Below are positions 1 through 7,756 of a stretch of 32,754 nucleotides of DNA, piece by piece (position 1 is the first letter of the stretch; each line of letters opens with the position of its first letter). The translations under genes and the position numbers were made by a program. The DNA comes from JALQUL01 sp964556425. Lineage in GTDB: Bacteria > Pseudomonadota > Gammaproteobacteria > Burkholderiales > Burkholderiaceae_C. The stretch lies in NCBI GenBank assembly GCA_964556425.1, contig CAZKWC010000032.1, positions 1 to 32,754 on the forward strand, in the 5' to 3' direction. A model generated the notes under the pieces. That model saw only the letters and a list, made by a program, of their open reading frames with translations. It made no database searches and was not told where the DNA came from.

Positions 1-1
1 A

Positions 2-1015
2 ATAGAAGCTTATTTTTGGCATCCAGTAGGTCTATCTACGGACTTTGTTGCTCAGCAATCAAAAGCAGTGCATTTGTTAGATGTAGAGTTAGTGGTCTGG
101 CGAGACTCACAACAACAAATAAGCGTTATGTTGGACCAGTGTCCACACCGAGGTGCTAAATTATCTTTGGGGCAAGTGGTACAAGATCAAATTATTTGTC
201 CCTACCATGGATGGCGTTTTACTAGTAGTGGACAATGTAATCAAATACCTGCTTTGCCAGAATTTACCCCCGGAGCAAAACACTGCACAAAAACCTTTCA
301 AGCCAAAGAGCAATATGGCTTGGTTTGGGTCCGATTATTGGCAGAGCATCCTGACCTAGAGCAAAATGAAACTCTGCAATCGAGTTCTTTTTTTCCTCAA
401 TTTTTGGCCTCACATGATAGCCATTTACGATCGGTATTATGTGGCCCTTACACGGTGCAAAGTAGTGCGCCCCGATTAGTAGAAAATTTTCTTGATATGG
501 CTCATTTTAGCTTTGTGCACGAGGGTTATTTAGGAGACGCCCAACTACCTCAAGTGGCCAATTACGAAGTAGCCTTAACCGCAGGAACTTTAAAGGCTAG
601 CTCTTGCAAGGCTTGGCAACCACAGTCTAATGCACACTCTACACAATCTGCTTTAATTGAATATGAGTATTATTTAGATCATCCGTATAGTGCTATTTTA
701 AGCAAAGTTCCACCCAATGGTGCGAGTGCAAAAGACAATTACCGCGAGTCCATTGCTCTGTGGATTTGCCCTGAAACACCTACTCGGTGTAAAGTCTGGT
801 TTACACTTGCAGTGGCTGATTTTGAAACCGAAGATGCAGTTTTTCAAGCCTTTCAAGATACTATTTTTTTGCAAGATCAACCCATTTTAGAATCACAAAA
901 ACCTGCACTTTTACCCGTTTATCAAGACACTGAATTACACTGTGCTGCAGATAAAACTTCTGCTATGTATAGGCGCTTATTAAAGCAGTGGGGTATTCGA
1001 TTTGGGGTTTGTTAA
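2..1015 (+). CDS. Rieske [2Fe-2S] non-heme iron oxygenase, 5' end outside window
   Basis: Partial gene. The reading frame is open from base 2 (…FWHPVGLS…) and the true start lies upstream; the GTG at 68 is internal because homologous sequence precedes it. The Rieske cluster ligands are visible as CPH (bases 140-148) and CPYH (197-208). The mononuclear iron site is Asp-x2-His-x4-His in DMAHFSFVH (494-520). A C-terminal DQPILESQKP motif is typical of the vanillate O-demethylase / pheophorbide a oxygenase-like oxygenase subunits. Such enzymes hydroxylate or demethylate small substrates using electrons from a separate reductase, which is not seen here. The next gene, 45 bases on, is guanine deaminase, so a purine substrate (as for HpxD-type oxygenases in purine catabolism) is a reasonable inference, not shown. 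A small GGTTT/AAACC hairpin (1006-1018) covers the stop codon. Confidence 0.88.
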   Translation: MEAYFWHPVGLSTDFVAQQSKAVHLLDVELVVWRDSQQQISVMLDQCPHRGAKLSLGQVVQDQIICPYHGWRFTSSGQCNQIPALPEFTPGAKHCTKTFQAKEQYGLVWVRLLAEHPDLEQNETLQSSSFFPQFLASHDSHLRSVLCGPYTVQSSAPRLVENFLDMAHFSFVHEGYLGDAQLPQVANYEVALTAGTLKASSCKAWQPQSNAHSTQSALIEYEYYLDHPYSAILSKVPPNGASAKDNYRESIALWICPETPTRCKVWFTLAVADFETEDAVFQAFQDTIFLQDQPILESQKPALLPVYQDTELHCAADKTSAMYRRLLKQWGIRFGVC

Positions 1016-1060
1016 ACCTATCTCATACGCTACCTTTGTTCGAACCAATATCAATAAAAT

Positions 1061-2407
1061 ATGACTACCAATAAATCCGTTTTTTTAGAAGATGCAATCG
1101 AGTGGACTCATGTAAAGGCATATCGATCTGCATTGCTGCGCTTTGATGAAAATGGTGCACCAGACTATGAGGCTGATGGCTTGTTATTGATTGGTAAAAA
1201 AGCGACTGTAGGGAGTACCTTGTCTCCTTATTTGGTCATTCAAGCAGGTTCGTATCAGGCTTTAAACCATTTGTTGTTAGATATTCCTATAGTGCATTTG
1301 CCAGATCAATTAATAGCTCCTGGCTTTATTGACCTGCATATTCATTACCCACAAACGGATATTATTGGTTCACCAGCAGCAGGCTTATTACCTTGGCTAG
1401 AAAATTATACTTTTCCCGCTGAGTCTAGGTTTGCAGACGAGTCCCATGCATCTGAAACAGCCAATTTTTTCTTGTCTGAAATGTTACGTAACGGCGTAAC
1501 TACCGCTCTCACTTTTGCTACTTCACATCCCTCTTCAGTCAATGCCATTTTTAAACAAGCACAGCAAAAAGGGTTGCGGTGGATTGCAGGTAAAGTGTTG
1601 CAAGACCGCCATTCACCAGATGGTGTGAGAGATGAAACAGAACAAAGTTTAATTGATACTGAAACCTTAATTCAACAATGGCACGAGCAAGACCGACTTG
1701 GTTATGCTATTACCCCTCGATTTGCGCCTACTAGCACTGAGGCGCAATTAAAAGGCGCTGGTTATTTAGCAGCTAAATACCATAATGTTTGGATCCAAAC
1801 CCATGTAGCAGAAAATTTAGATGAAATAAAATGGGTCAGAGAATTATTTCCTAACAGCAGAAGCTACTTAGAAACCTATCAAGACTTTGGTTTAATGAGA
1901 AAGCGTTCGGTGTTTGCACATTGTATTCATTTTGATTTACAAGACCGTTTATTAATGAAAGAAACAGGCGCTGCAGCAGCGGTTTGCCCGACTAGTAATT
2001 TATTTTTAGGTAGTGGTTTTTTTGATTTTGAAAAATCGCTAGCTGTAGGTTTTGAGCTAGGACTAGCCTCTGATGTGGGCGGAGGTACAAGTTTTAGTCC
2101 TTTTCATACCATGATGGCGGCTTATTATGTCGGTCGCGAAGGTCATACCAAAAATGGTTTAAGTTTAAGCCCGAGTCAATTATGGTATTTACATACTGCA
2201 GGCGCAGCCAAAGCACTTGATATTGCCGATCAAGTGGGTAACTTAAGGCCTGGCCAAGAAGCTGACTTTATTATTTTAAATCCAAGCAAAAAACCAATAT
2301 TAGAGAGAAGAATTAGCAAGGCTAATAGCTTTGAAGAGGTTTTATTTGCCTATATTGTTTTAGCTGATGATAGGGTAATTGATCAGACCTTTATTGCGGG
2401 CGCTTAA
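1061..2407 (+). CDS. guaD: Guanine deaminase
   Basis: 448-residue amidohydrolase that converts guanine to xanthine and ammonia in the cytoplasm. Visible metal-site motifs are PGFIDLHIH with H93 and H95, THVAEN with H248, SVFAHCIH near residue 287, and the catalytic Asp in LASDVGGG (D338). The PQTDIIGSPAAGLLPWLE segment and AVCPTSNLFLGSG are family signatures of guanine deaminase rather than of cytosine deaminase or chlorohydrolases. The length is normal for the family. The ATG at 1061 has no clear Shine-Dalgarno sequence (AT-rich, AATAAAAT just upstream), so translation may depend on coupling or a weak site. It lies 45 bases after the Rieske gene on the same strand and is probably co-transcribed with it. 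Confidence 0.93.
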   Translation: MTTNKSVFLEDAIEWTHVKAYRSALLRFDENGAPDYEADGLLLIGKKATVGSTLSPYLVIQAGSYQALNHLLLDIPIVHLPDQLIAPGFIDLHIHYPQTDIIGSPAAGLLPWLENYTFPAESRFADESHASETANFFLSEMLRNGVTTALTFATSHPSSVNAIFKQAQQKGLRWIAGKVLQDRHSPDGVRDETEQSLIDTETLIQQWHEQDRLGYAITPRFAPTSTEAQLKGAGYLAAKYHNVWIQTHVAENLDEIKWVRELFPNSRSYLETYQDFGLMRKRSVFAHCIHFDLQDRLLMKETGAAAAVCPTSNLFLGSGFFDFEKSLAVGFELGLASDVGGGTSFSPFHTMMAAYYVGREGHTKNGLSLSPSQLWYLHTAGAAKALDIADQVGNLRPGQEADFIILNPSKKPILERRISKANSFEEVLFAYIVLADDRVIDQTFIAGA

Positions 2408-2499
2408 GGAGAGATTTTTGAAATCCTAAGTGCACAGTGTTTCAGTTAGGCCCGTAAAAAATTTTATGGGTAAAAAATCTACTTTCTAGCCTTGACTAG

Positions 2500-2522
2500 C
2501 TGCCACTAGTGCGGCAGATTTT
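2500..2522 (+). terminator. Possible intrinsic terminator after guaD
   Basis: A CTGCC/GGCAG stem surrounds the partly palindromic CACTAGTG and is followed by ATTTT. The stem and T run are short, so this is a weak candidate. Confidence 0.3.
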
Positions 2523-2773
2523 GTGGAGTGCAAAGAGTACAATTTTTTACGACAGTAGGCTCTAGCATAAGTTTGCCGTGTAATTATTTCAAATGCTTAT
2601 AACTGTAACTTATTGGTTTTTTTCAATTTTTAAACAAGCAATAGGTTTTAAATTCCGTTAAAGTATAGGAAGAAAAATGCTAAAGCATACGGTTAAATAG
2701 TGTTTTATTGCGGGGTTTGTTGCGGGTGTAAGTCTGGGTGTTTGGAGCTAATGAAGTAAGAGTGAAAATTAGC

Positions 2774-2804
2774 TTGCCTACTTATCTTACGGTTTTGTTA
2801 TATA
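2774..2804 (+). promoter_or_regulatory. Possible sigma70-type promoter for dcd
   Basis: TTGCCT (2774-2779) precedes TTATATAAAA (2798-2807) with an 18-19 base spacer, about 100 bases before the dcd start. The match to consensus is moderate and such boxes are frequent in AT-rich DNA. Confidence 0.25.
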
Positions 2805-2902
2805 AAAGGTTTAAAATCAGGATAGTAGTATTTTCTAATTTTTGATGCGACCCCAAGCAAAAGTCTGCGGGGTGACAGTATCTACCCATAGGAGCCCTAG
2901 CA

Positions 2903-3469
2903 ATGAGTATTAAAAGTGACAAATGGATTCGTCGCATGGCCGAAAATGAGGGCATGATAGAGCCCTTCGAACCTGGTCAAGTAAGGCAAGCCAACGGACA
3001 AAAAATCATCAGTTATGGCACTAGTAGTTATGGCTATGACATTCGCTGTGCGCCAGAATTTAAAGTCTTTACCAATATTCACAGCACAGTGGTGGATCCT
3101 AAAAACTTCGATGAAAAAAGTTTCGTTGATTTTCATTCTGACGTTTGTATTATTCCGCCCAATAGTTTTGCTTTAGCCCGTACCGTAGAATATTTTCGAA
3201 TTCCACGCAATGTGCTTACCATTTGTTTAGGCAAAAGTACCTATGCCCGTTGCGGAATAATTGTGAACGTCACGCCCTTCGAGCCCGAGTGGGAGGGTTA
3301 TGTGACTCTTGAGTTTAGTAATACCACACCACTACCTGCGAAAATTTATGCTGGTGAGGGTTGTGCACAAGTTTTGTTTTTTGAAAGTGATGAAGTGTGT
3401 GAAACCAGTTATAAAGACCGCGGTGGTAAATATCAAGGTCAAACTGGGGTTACGCTACCCAAAGCTTAA
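2903..3469 (+). CDS. dcd: dCTP deaminase
   Basis: 188-residue homotrimeric enzyme of the dUTPase fold that deaminates dCTP to dUTP, the first step of dTTP supply in proteobacteria. The N-terminus MSIKSDKWIRRMAE is characteristic. SSYGYDIR (41-48), GKSTYARCGIIVNVTP (110-125, with the conserved Arg116) and the catalytic Glu137 in TLEFSNTTPLP are all present, followed by GEGCAQVLFF. Length matches the family. The ATG at 2903 is preceded by TAGGAGCC, a good ribosome binding site. Thymidylate kinase (tmk), which acts later in the same dTTP pathway, lies about 4.3 kb downstream but is clearly a separate unit. Confidence 0.96.
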   Translation: MSIKSDKWIRRMAENEGMIEPFEPGQVRQANGQKIISYGTSSYGYDIRCAPEFKVFTNIHSTVVDPKNFDEKSFVDFHSDVCIIPPNSFALARTVEYFRIPRNVLTICLGKSTYARCGIIVNVTPFEPEWEGYVTLEFSNTTPLPAKIYAGEGCAQVLFFESDEVCETSYKDRGGKYQGQTGVTLPKA

Positions 3470-3514
3470 AAAGATCATATTTAATTTTTGACTTTATTTG
3501 TTGTTGGAGTTTCT

Positions 3515-4429
3515 ATGCGTCTAGATGATATTGAGGAATCAAGTAATGTAGAGGACCGCACCTCTGGCAATAGACGGGGCAATAGCAGTGGTAATAGCCG
3601 TGGCATTAGTGGTGGCTCAATTGGCGCTGGAAGCATAGTGATTGCGCTTGTGGTCGCTTATTTTTTAGGAGTTAACCCCTTAACTGTGCTTGATGCTTTA
3701 AGCGATCCCAATTCTATTCAAAGTTCTCAAGTTCAACAGTCGCCTAACAATCGCTCCAACTCGGCCAATAATACCAATGCGAATAACAGTACTGAAAAAG
3801 TTCGCATGAAAAAAGTGCTGTATTCCACAGAAAAAGTGTGGAGCAAAATTTTCACGCAGAATGGTTCAACTTATGAAAACCCGGTTTTAATTTTTTTCTC
3901 TGGTAAAACTCGCACAGAATGTGGTTTAGGTGAATCAGCCACTGGCCCTTTTTATTGTCCTGCCGATAGTAAGATTTATATTGACCTTAGTTTTTTTGAT
4001 ACCTTACACAAAGAGTTAGGTGCACCCGGTGATTTTGCCCAAGCCTATGTTTTGGCTCACGAGGTAGGTCACCACGTACAAAACATAACGGGAGTCAACG
4101 AGAGGGTAGATAGATTAAGTGAAAAACTCAATGAAACTCAACAAAATGCACTTAGTGTGAGAGTAGAGCTTCAAGCCGATTGTTATGCTGGGATTTGGGC
4201 AAAACACGCCAACGATCAAAACAAGATTCTTGAACAAGGCGATATTGAAGAAGCCATGAATGCAGCCGAAAAAATTGGCGATGATGCCTTGCAAAGCGCA
4301 GAGCAGGGCGAGGTAGTTCCCGATTCATTTACGCATGGCACTAGTGCACAGCGTATGCGTTGGTACAATATAGGTTTCCAATCTGGAAAAATGCAAAGTT
4401 GTGACACATTTAAAGCCAAGTCAATTTAA
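3515..4429 (+). CDS. ypfJ: YpfJ-family membrane-anchored zinc metallopeptidase
   Basis: 304 residues, of the putative neutral zinc metallopeptidase family. The start is ATG 3515 because MRLDDIEESSNVEDR matches the family N-terminus and GGAG lies 5 bases upstream; an in-frame TTG at 3488 would add nine poorly supported residues. Order: Gly/Ser/Arg-rich N-tail, one membrane helix (about 36-52), Asn/Ser-rich linker (65-93), then the peptidase domain with HEVGHH (182-187, ligands H182 and H186, catalytic E183) and a downstream ELQADCYAG helix whose Glu219 is the likely third ligand. The catalytic domain is predicted to face the periplasm. The natural substrate of the family is not established. 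It follows dcd by 45 bases, probably on the same transcript. Confidence 0.9.
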   Translation: MRLDDIEESSNVEDRTSGNRRGNSSGNSRGISGGSIGAGSIVIALVVAYFLGVNPLTVLDALSDPNSIQSSQVQQSPNNRSNSANNTNANNSTEKVRMKKVLYSTEKVWSKIFTQNGSTYENPVLIFFSGKTRTECGLGESATGPFYCPADSKIYIDLSFFDTLHKELGAPGDFAQAYVLAHEVGHHVQNITGVNERVDRLSEKLNETQQNALSVRVELQADCYAGIWAKHANDQNKILEQGDIEEAMNAAEKIGDDALQSAEQGEVVPDSFTHGTSAQRMRWYNIGFQSGKMQSCDTFKAKSI

Positions 4430-4453
4430 AGCTGATTAAAAGTTAAATTGACT
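4419..4453 (+). repeat. 11-bp inverted repeat overlapping the ypfJ stop codon
   Basis: AGTCAATTTAA (4419-4429) pairs perfectly with TTAAATTGACT (4443-4453) across a 13-base loop. The left arm contains the TAA stop. It would form a stable RNA hairpin at the mRNA end, although no T tract follows. Confidence 0.75.
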
Positions 4454-4468
4454 ACTTATGAAAGTTTT

Positions 4469-4745
4469 TTGACATTTTCCCCGCTTTAAACAACGGGGAT
4501 TTCTACGACGCTACTCATGAGTTGACTCTTGCCTCGTCACTTAACAGCAAGCCCTCCGCACTGATTGACAACCTATTGGACTGCTTTGCAGTCCCACGCT
4601 TACATCTTCGCCCTGAATGACGAGGTTTTACGCGCCAGCCAATAAAATATCTACAATGACATTTTGATTTTCCTAAAGTACTATTTTTGAATATCAAATA
4701 AGTATCAAAATGCCCACAATTACGCTTATTTTGGCGTAATTCAGC
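4469..4745 (-). mobile_element. Relic of an IS200/IS605-family element: right end plus decayed tnpB tail / possible omega-RNA region
   Basis: TTGACATTTTCCCCG…CGGGGATTTCTACG (4469-4507) has the layout of IS200/IS605 right ends: TTGACA, then a G/C hairpin (TCCCCG/CGGGGA, 4478-4499), then ATTTCTACG. On the - strand the preceding 200 bases contain a fragment reading GEDVSVGLQSSPIG (frame 4612 to stop at 4541), reminiscent of TnpB C-termini, but the frame is closed just upstream. There is also a perfect hairpin GGACTGC-TTT-GCAGTCC (4578-4594) enclosed by the 8-base inverted repeat CCTCGTCA/TGACGAGG (4532-4539 with 4618-4625). No zinc-ribbon or RuvC part of TnpB remains. The right-hand limit is uncertain; I placed it after a hairpin at 4718-4741 that could be the left end. 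Recognition of the end is from memory of the family. Confidence 0.55.
4718..4741 (+). repeat. 8-bp hairpin upstream of rhlE
   Basis: AATTACGC pairs with GCGTAATT around an 8-base loop. It could be the left-end hairpin of the IS200/IS605 relic or a leader structure of rhlE; the sequence does not decide. Confidence 0.55.
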
Positions 4746-4802
4746 TTTAAAACCTCCTATTTTTTTGCTTTTTAGCCAAGACGTGGGACAATATAGCTAT
4801 TA

Positions 4803-6230
4803 ATGAGTAAACCTTTTTCTACCCTCCCCCTCGCCCCCAACTTGCTCAAAGCTATTGAGTCAATGGGCTATATTCATATGACACCTATACAAGAGCAGGC
4901 TATTCCCGCTGTTCTTGAAGGTCGTGACGTTCTTGGTGCAGCTCAAACTGGTACTGGCAAAACAGCAGCGTTTTCCGTGCCGTTGCTTCAGCGGCTGCTC
5001 AAACACGAAAATGTTTCTACTTCTCCAGCAAGGCATCCTGTTCGTGCCCTCGTATTATTGCCTACTCGCGAATTAGCTGATCAAGTGGCTAAACAAGTAA
5101 AAAGTTACGCCTCTTTTACCAACTTGCGCAGTGCAGTGGTATTTGGTGGCATTGACATGAAACCACAAGCCGCAGAACTTAAAGCTGGTGTAGAGGTTTT
5201 AGTGGCTACGCCAGGCCGTTTGTTAGATCATTTAGAAGCAAAAAACTGTAGCCTTAGCCAAGTTGAATATGTGGTGCTAGATGAGGCCGATCGTATGCTT
5301 GACATTGGATTTTTGCCCGACCTTGAGAGAATCCTCAAGCATTTACCTAAAGAGCGAACCACTTTACTTTTTTCGGCCACTTTCTCTGGTGACATTAAAC
5401 GTTTGGCCAATAGTTATTTGCAAAACCCAATTACCATTGAGGTAGCCAAACCTAACGAAACTGCCTCTACCATTGTTCAGCGTTTTTACAATGTCACCGA
5501 TGCTGATAAACGCCGTTCTGTGCAGCATCTTTTACAAGAGCATCAGGTCAAACAAGCATTTGTATTTGTGAATAGCAAATTGGGTTGTGGTAGGTTAGCG
5601 CGTTCCCTAGAGCGTGAAGGTCTTCGCTGTGCGGCTTTGCATGGCGATAAAACTCAAGATGAACGTTTAAAAGCGCTAGAAGCTTTTAAAGCCGGTGAGG
5701 TGGACTTATTGGTGGCTACAGATGTAGCAGCTCGTGGCCTTGATATTAAGGACGTACCAGCCGTATTTAACTTTGACTTACCATTTAACGCGGAAGACTA
5801 TGTGCACCGTATTGGTCGTACTGGCAGGGCAGGGGCAAATGGTCTGGCTTTTAGTTTAGTAACTGCTTCCGATAACCGATTATTATCAGACCTTGAGAAG
5901 TTACTCAAAAGCAAAATTGAACTTCTCGATTTGTCATTGCCGGCATTCGTTGAACGCGAAGAAAATCGCTCATATAGCCGTGCGCCAAGAGAAGCAGATT
6001 CTGAACGGGGACATTACTCGGCGTCGTTACAAAAGCCTATTAGAAGGCCCTATCAGGCGCCTGTCGATCCCTTCTTTTCTAAGCCTTACGAGGCATCCTC
6101 TTCAGAGCAAACTCCTTCTTGGGATGCTTCTCCGCATAAAAATCAAGTTACTAAAGGGTCTATTTCACCGAATATTAAACCCAAAAAGAAAGTGGCATCT
6201 TTGTTCAAAGCCCCCACTCTTATTAATTAA
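4803..6230 (+). CDS. rhlE: DEAD-box ATP-dependent RNA helicase, RhlE type
   Basis: 475 residues. Cytoplasmic RNA helicase acting in ribosome assembly and mRNA turnover. The Q motif region (MTPIQ, 26-30), Walker A AQTGTGKT (47-54), PTRELADQ (87-94), ATPGRLLDH (135-143), DEAD (160-163), SAT (191-193), ARGLDI (310-315) and HRIGRTGR (335-342) are all present and in order, so the core is intact. The C-terminal 90 residues are hydrophilic, Ser/Pro/Lys-rich, ending KPKKKVASLFKAPTLIN, the sort of basic tail seen in betaproteobacterial RhlE. The start is ATG 4803, preceded by AT-rich sequence without a strong Shine-Dalgarno. The stop lies in a 14-base palindrome (6220-6233). Confidence 0.94.
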   Translation: MSKPFSTLPLAPNLLKAIESMGYIHMTPIQEQAIPAVLEGRDVLGAAQTGTGKTAAFSVPLLQRLLKHENVSTSPARHPVRALVLLPTRELADQVAKQVKSYASFTNLRSAVVFGGIDMKPQAAELKAGVEVLVATPGRLLDHLEAKNCSLSQVEYVVLDEADRMLDIGFLPDLERILKHLPKERTTLLFSATFSGDIKRLANSYLQNPITIEVAKPNETASTIVQRFYNVTDADKRRSVQHLLQEHQVKQAFVFVNSKLGCGRLARSLEREGLRCAALHGDKTQDERLKALEAFKAGEVDLLVATDVAARGLDIKDVPAVFNFDLPFNAEDYVHRIGRTGRAGANGLAFSLVTASDNRLLSDLEKLLKSKIELLDLSLPAFVEREENRSYSRAPREADSERGHYSASLQKPIRRPYQAPVDPFFSKPYEASSSEQTPSWDASPHKNQVTKGSISPNIKPKKKVASLFKAPTLIN

Positions 6231-6267
6231 TAATGGTCTAGGATTTGACCTGCGTGCAGCAGGTCAA
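6220..6267 (+). repeat. Palindrome at the rhlE stop and a following hairpin
   Basis: TTATTAATTAATAA (6220-6233) is a perfect palindrome covering the TAA stop. Twelve bases later TTGACCTGC/GCAGGTCAA (6245-6253 with 6259-6267) forms a perfect 9-bp stem with a 5-base loop. No T tract follows the second hairpin, so factor-independent termination is not assured, but it may define the 3' end of the rhlE mRNA. Confidence 0.6.
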
Positions 6268-6417
6268 CTAAAGTCTGCAGTGTTTGGCAATAGATCACAA
6301 TAGCTGAGTTTTGTTCTAGATTAGTCTATTTTGATTTACACTTCAAAATTCATAATGTGACTATTTCATCGCTTGAATAATAGTTGTTTTTCTTGACTTT
6401 AAAGCCTCATAAAAGCC

Positions 6418-7524
6418 GTGAAACCACCATCCAAACCCAGCCCTAATCCCAAAAGAACAAGCTCTCAATCTTATTTGTCTAGTTCGACTAGACCTAAACG
6501 AGGTGGAAAAAAATCTAACTTGAAAATGGTTTTATGGACTGTTTTTACATTGATGGTGCTTTTGCCTTCTTGTTTGGTGGCGGGCGTTTATTATTATTTA
6601 AATTATGTTCCCTTGCCACTCAAAGCAGAGCTAGTAGATGTGCAAATTGAGTCGGGTGCATCCCCCAAAAGAATTGCTAATCAATTGCAAGCAGCAGGTG
6701 TTGAAGTGTCATCTAGCTTCATTTATGAGTTTTTTAAGTGGAGTGGTAAGCACAATCAATTAAAAGCAGGCTCTTATGAAATTAACAAAGGTATTACCGC
6801 AACTGGTTTGTTAAATAAATTAGTTAAAGGTGAACAAGCTATGCGTACGGTCGTATTGCTTGAGGGTTGGACATTTAAACAAATGCAAGCAGCACTAGAT
6901 AAAGCCCCCGATTTAAAACATGAATCATCTGGTATGGATCATATTATTTTAATGCGCTATTTAGGTGAGGGCGAAAGTGATAGGTCTGCAGAGGGACGCT
7001 TTTTTCCCGATACTTACCATTATCCAAAAAATAGTAGTGATTTGTTAATATGGAAACAGGCTCTTAAAGCCATGGATAAACAATTGGCTTTGGCTTGGGC
7101 AGAGCGCAGACCTGACCTTACATTAAAGTCACCTTACGAGGCATTAATTCTAGCCAGTATTATTGAAAAGGAAACTGGTTTGGCCAGCGATAGGGCACAA
7201 ATAGCCGGCGTTTTTCATAATCGTTTACGTATTGGAATGCGTTTGCAAACCGACCCATCGGTTATTTACGGAATTGAAAATTTTGATGGTAATTTGCGCA
7301 AAATTGATTTGCTCACTGACACGCCTTACAACACCTATACCAGGTCTGGATTACCGCCCACTCCTATTTCAATGCCGGGTCGAGCAGCCTTAAGAGCCGC
7401 TACTTACCCCATGCCTACTGATGCCCTTTATTTTGTGGCAAAGGGCGATGGTAGTAGTCATTTTAGTGCTAGTCTTGAAGAGCATAATCGGGCAGTGAAC
7501 GAATATATCCGCAAGAAAAATTGA
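6418..7524 (+). CDS. mltG: Endolytic murein transglycosylase MltG (YceG)
   Basis: 368 residues with a GTG start at 6418. Inner-membrane lytic transglycosylase that cleaves nascent peptidoglycan strands and is thought to set glycan length. An N-terminal 35-residue Ser/Pro/Lys/Arg-rich cytoplasmic tail precedes a single membrane helix (about 37-60), then the periplasmic YceG domain. The catalytic Glu is E250 in LILASIIEKETG. Also seen are FFPDTYHYPK, LQTDPSVIYGI and GLPPTPISMPG, all family hallmarks. ATG 6526 inside the tail would remove the basic extension but leave the helix, so the exact start is open. The order mltG-tmk-holB is common in betaproteobacteria. A palindrome overlaps the stop codon. 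Confidence 0.94.
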   Translation: MKPPSKPSPNPKRTSSQSYLSSSTRPKRGGKKSNLKMVLWTVFTLMVLLPSCLVAGVYYYLNYVPLPLKAELVDVQIESGASPKRIANQLQAAGVEVSSSFIYEFFKWSGKHNQLKAGSYEINKGITATGLLNKLVKGEQAMRTVVLLEGWTFKQMQAALDKAPDLKHESSGMDHIILMRYLGEGESDRSAEGRFFPDTYHYPKNSSDLLIWKQALKAMDKQLALAWAERRPDLTLKSPYEALILASIIEKETGLASDRAQIAGVFHNRLRIGMRLQTDPSVIYGIENFDGNLRKIDLLTDTPYNTYTRSGLPPTPISMPGRAALRAATYPMPTDALYFVAKGDGSSHFSASLEEHNRAVNEYIRKKN

Positions 7525-7534
7525 CGAGTCAATT
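7519..7534 (+). repeat. Palindrome overlapping the mltG stop codon
   Basis: AATTGAC-GA-GTCAATT is a perfect 7-bp inverted repeat with the TGA stop inside its left arm. Confidence 0.6.
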
Positions 7535-7612
7535 GTCACAATCAGAAAAGCAGTTGTCTTTACTGGTTAGTTTGTAACGCTATCATTTGACTTTTTAGTT
7601 CCTCATATTTTT

Positions 7613-7659
7613 GTCATTTCAACTCGTCAAATGACCTTCATTTAGACCACTATTTGACG
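7613..7659 (+). promoter_or_regulatory. Two mutually exclusive hairpins in the mltG-tmk gap
   Basis: Hairpin A pairs GTCATTT (7613-7619) with AAATGAC (7629-7635). Hairpin B pairs CGTCAAAT (7625-7632) with ATTTGACG (7652-7659). They share bases 7629-7632, so only one can form at a time. Together with the terminator-like stem just downstream the layout resembles an attenuator in front of tmk. The pairing is seen in the sequence; the regulatory role is inference. Confidence 0.4.
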
Positions 7660-7679
7660 GTTTCTAAAGAGTAGAATTG

Positions 7680-7726
7680 GCTAGCCAGTTCAAGTTCCTT
7701 TAGTGGAATTGAGCTTAGCTTTTTTT
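7680..7726 (+). terminator. Probable intrinsic terminator or attenuator before tmk
   Basis: GCTA…TAGC closes an inner stem CAAGTTCC/GGAATTG (one bulged G) and is followed at once by seven T residues (7720-7726). The tmk start is only 30 bases downstream. Confidence 0.5.
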
Positions 7727-7756
7727 ATTATTTATATTATTTTTGGATGACTTTTT

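Larger units (their letters stand above)
2408..2902 (+). other. 495-base region without a gene between guaD and dcd
   Basis: No convincing coding frame on either strand. It holds two small hairpins after guaD. The first is CCCGTAAA/TTTATGGG at 2451-2470 with one G-T pair. The second is at 2500-2517. A possible promoter for dcd lies near 2774-2804. The rest is AT-rich with no recognised RNA or repeat. Confidence 0.5.

Noticed and set aside
4515..4697. 60-codon open frame on the - strand
   Set aside because: It overlaps the IS200/IS605 relic. The tnpB-like residues are in a different frame, and the frame has no ribosome binding site or recognisable protein.
7585..7660. Repeated TTTGAC/GTCAAA units as a CRISPR-like or iteron array
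   Set aside because: The units are only 6-8 bases, unevenly spaced and in alternating orientation; they are better explained as hairpin arms.
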